This document shows positions 60,785 through 64,000 of a stretch of 64,000 nucleotides of DNA, in pieces. Origin of the DNA: Phytophthora colocasiae (lineage: Eukaryota; Oomycota; Peronosporomycetes; Peronosporales; Peronosporaceae); NCBI GenBank assembly GCA_018806915.1, contig JAGKQI010000064.1, positions 62,001-126,000 of the forward strand, read 5' to 3'. Every line of letters starts with the position of its first letter. Position 1 is the stretch's first letter. The notes beneath the pieces were generated by a model. The model made no database searches. It was not told the DNA's origin and saw only the letters and a list, made by a program, of their open reading frames with translations. The translations under genes and the position numbers were made by a program.

Positions 60785-61112
60785 GGTTGTGCCTCTCCTT
60801 CCTGTCCTTCAGGTGATGCTGCTGGCGGCCACAAATTTGTGCAGCTCAACCTAGATGTAGTTTGGTCCTATAAAACAGCTTTGGTGTGGTCCACGCGAAC
60901 TAAAAAGTATCGTTACTTAACTTGAAGTAGCGTTATCCATGTCGATGTAGCCATGTGTTCACGACCGAAAATGGTGGAAATGAAGACGTGGTGGTGGCTT
61001 TGTATTGGGATTTAACACGTTTCCATCCCTGGTATTTACTTAGGCTAGTTCCGCAGCGCAGCGAACGTATAAATATTGCTCGGTTGTGAGCTCTGAGACG
61101 GCCTGTCCGACT
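60785..61112. other. Intergenic, no feature seen
   Basis: 328 bp between two minus-strand genes. No open frame or repeat of note. Confidence 0.5.
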
Positions 61113-61812
61113 TCAAGTTTGTGTTGGGGATGCCTGGCCGGCAGGTACAAACCAGCCCCAAACAGGATCGCTACACTTCTCTCCGGACGGACATTGGCTT
61201 TCATGTAAACAGGACCAAACCTGCTCCACTGCGTGTTCCTGGAACTCCAGTTCCTACCGAACAAACAGAAGACACACAAGTTAGCATTGCTGCATTGCCG
61301 TCGCACCTGCTCAAGACCGAACAAACCTCGTAGTATGACTTGTCAAAGACAGAGCTGGCTCGCGAACGAAGCCCGCCCGAGCTCCCGAGAGACGATTCTG
61401 TTGATGTAGAGCTGACGCCGCTATGTCGCCGATTTTTCTTGGTTGTGTCGATTCTCAGCAGACCGAGATGCAGCGCCGTCACAGATCGTGCGATCTCTTC
61501 GCGTGTAGCTCGACCATTTTCATTGTTGTCCTCATCGTTTTCTTCGTCGCTGTCCTCACCATATTCATAGTATTTAGCAACGGAATAGCTAGTGAGTCCC
61601 ACCACGACACCTGCAGCAATTGCCGGATTCTCACGCAGCCATCGCACACCGCCGAGCACCTCGGCCGGTGTTGGTAAATAAGATGGAGCTCCTATTTTTG
61701 TGAAGAGCTTCTCCATATCAGACTCGTTCACAGTCTCGTTTCGCTCTTCTTGTGTCAGTGCCGTTAAATTCAGTTGTGTCTTGGTGAAGGCGCCTTCTGA
61801 CTGCTGTAGCAC
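61113..61812 (-). CDS. Unrecognised protein with one membrane segment, 5' end uncertain
   Basis: Exon up to 61327, a 73 bp intron (61254-61326, GTTTGT...TTCGGTAG), then a last exon to TGA at 61113. The protein has KIGAPSYLPTPAEVLGGVRW, a hydrophobic stretch (ENPAIAAGVVVGLTSYSVAKYY), a very acidic run (EDSDEENDEDNNE), a Ser-rich basic part, and a C-terminus with four cysteines (VWSCLHESQCPSGEKC). The frame is open upstream of 61812 to about 61870 without ATG, so an upstream exon may exist; the first ATG in the exon is at 61716. Confidence 0.5.
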
Positions 61813-61870
61813 TAGCAGCTGGCTTGGCGGCGTGTGCCGAGGTTCGCTGTTGACGCGCCGTCCTAATGAA

Positions 61871-63874
<2,004 letters not shown>

Positions 63875-64000
63875 ATTGCTCTGCAGCCTTCTCGAGACTA
63901 CTCCTTCTCGCGGACGGGAAGTGGAACGCACTCGCAAAGAGCGCTCTGGTCAGTTGGCGCGTTGCTTTCGTCGTTTAAGCTGCTGGTGGCAAGTGTCTTT

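Overview
The window is nuclear DNA of an oomycete, most likely a Phytophthora or close relative. The evidence is the mix of compact eukaryotic genes with 57-90 bp GT-AG introns, matches to the 16-base oomycete core promoter, bZIP factors of the oomycete 'cysteine in place of asparagine' type, and an oomycete-style transposon load (piggyBac-like, hAT, tyrosine-recombinase retroelement). Species cannot be fixed from sequence alone.

Layout. (1) 1-1367 is the 3' part of a broken piggyBac-like element. (2) About 1461-48253 is a head-to-tail array of 11 units, about 3.0-3.5 kb each without insertions. A full unit holds a minus-strand secreted Gly/Trp-rich protein gene (GW), a roughly 330 bp divergent promoter, a plus-strand secreted Gly/Tyr-rich protein gene (GY), a relic of the 3' end of a methionine aminopeptidase 2 gene (MetAP2), and a plus-strand bZIP gene. 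The array carries a complete PAT/Ngaro-type retroelement (7472-13299), an internally deleted piggyBac-like element (16353-18426), a hAT fragment with its target duplication (20007-20930), an AT-rich insert (21420-21590), and an unclassified tandem insertion present in two adjacent units (26606-28100, 31571-33064). (3) 48253-56681 runs in the opposite direction and consists of near-identical 3.8 kb repeats of MetAP2 - bZIP - a third Gly-rich secreted gene. Most genes here share the same inactivating lesions. (4) From 56.8 kb onward is a quiet housekeeping block: syntaxin-5, a HIG1-domain protein, ATP synthase subunit d, a twin-CX9C protein, two unrecognised genes, and ubiquitin-ribosomal protein L40.

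State of the copies. GW is open in 11 of 11 copies. GY is intact in 7 of 11 (one beheaded, one altered only at its C-terminus, two frameshifted). bZIP is full or nearly full length in 4 of 12, cut to 257 residues by a shared stop in 3, and frameshifted in 5.

How it may work (inference). Each unit pairs a bZIP gene with a divergent promoter for two secreted proteins. That promoter has two CACGTG sites, and the bZIP's own upstream region has two direct GCATGTACGTG repeats. ACGT-core sites are classic bZIP targets, so the unit could be a self-contained regulator-plus-secreted-product module that has been amplified and is now decaying unevenly.
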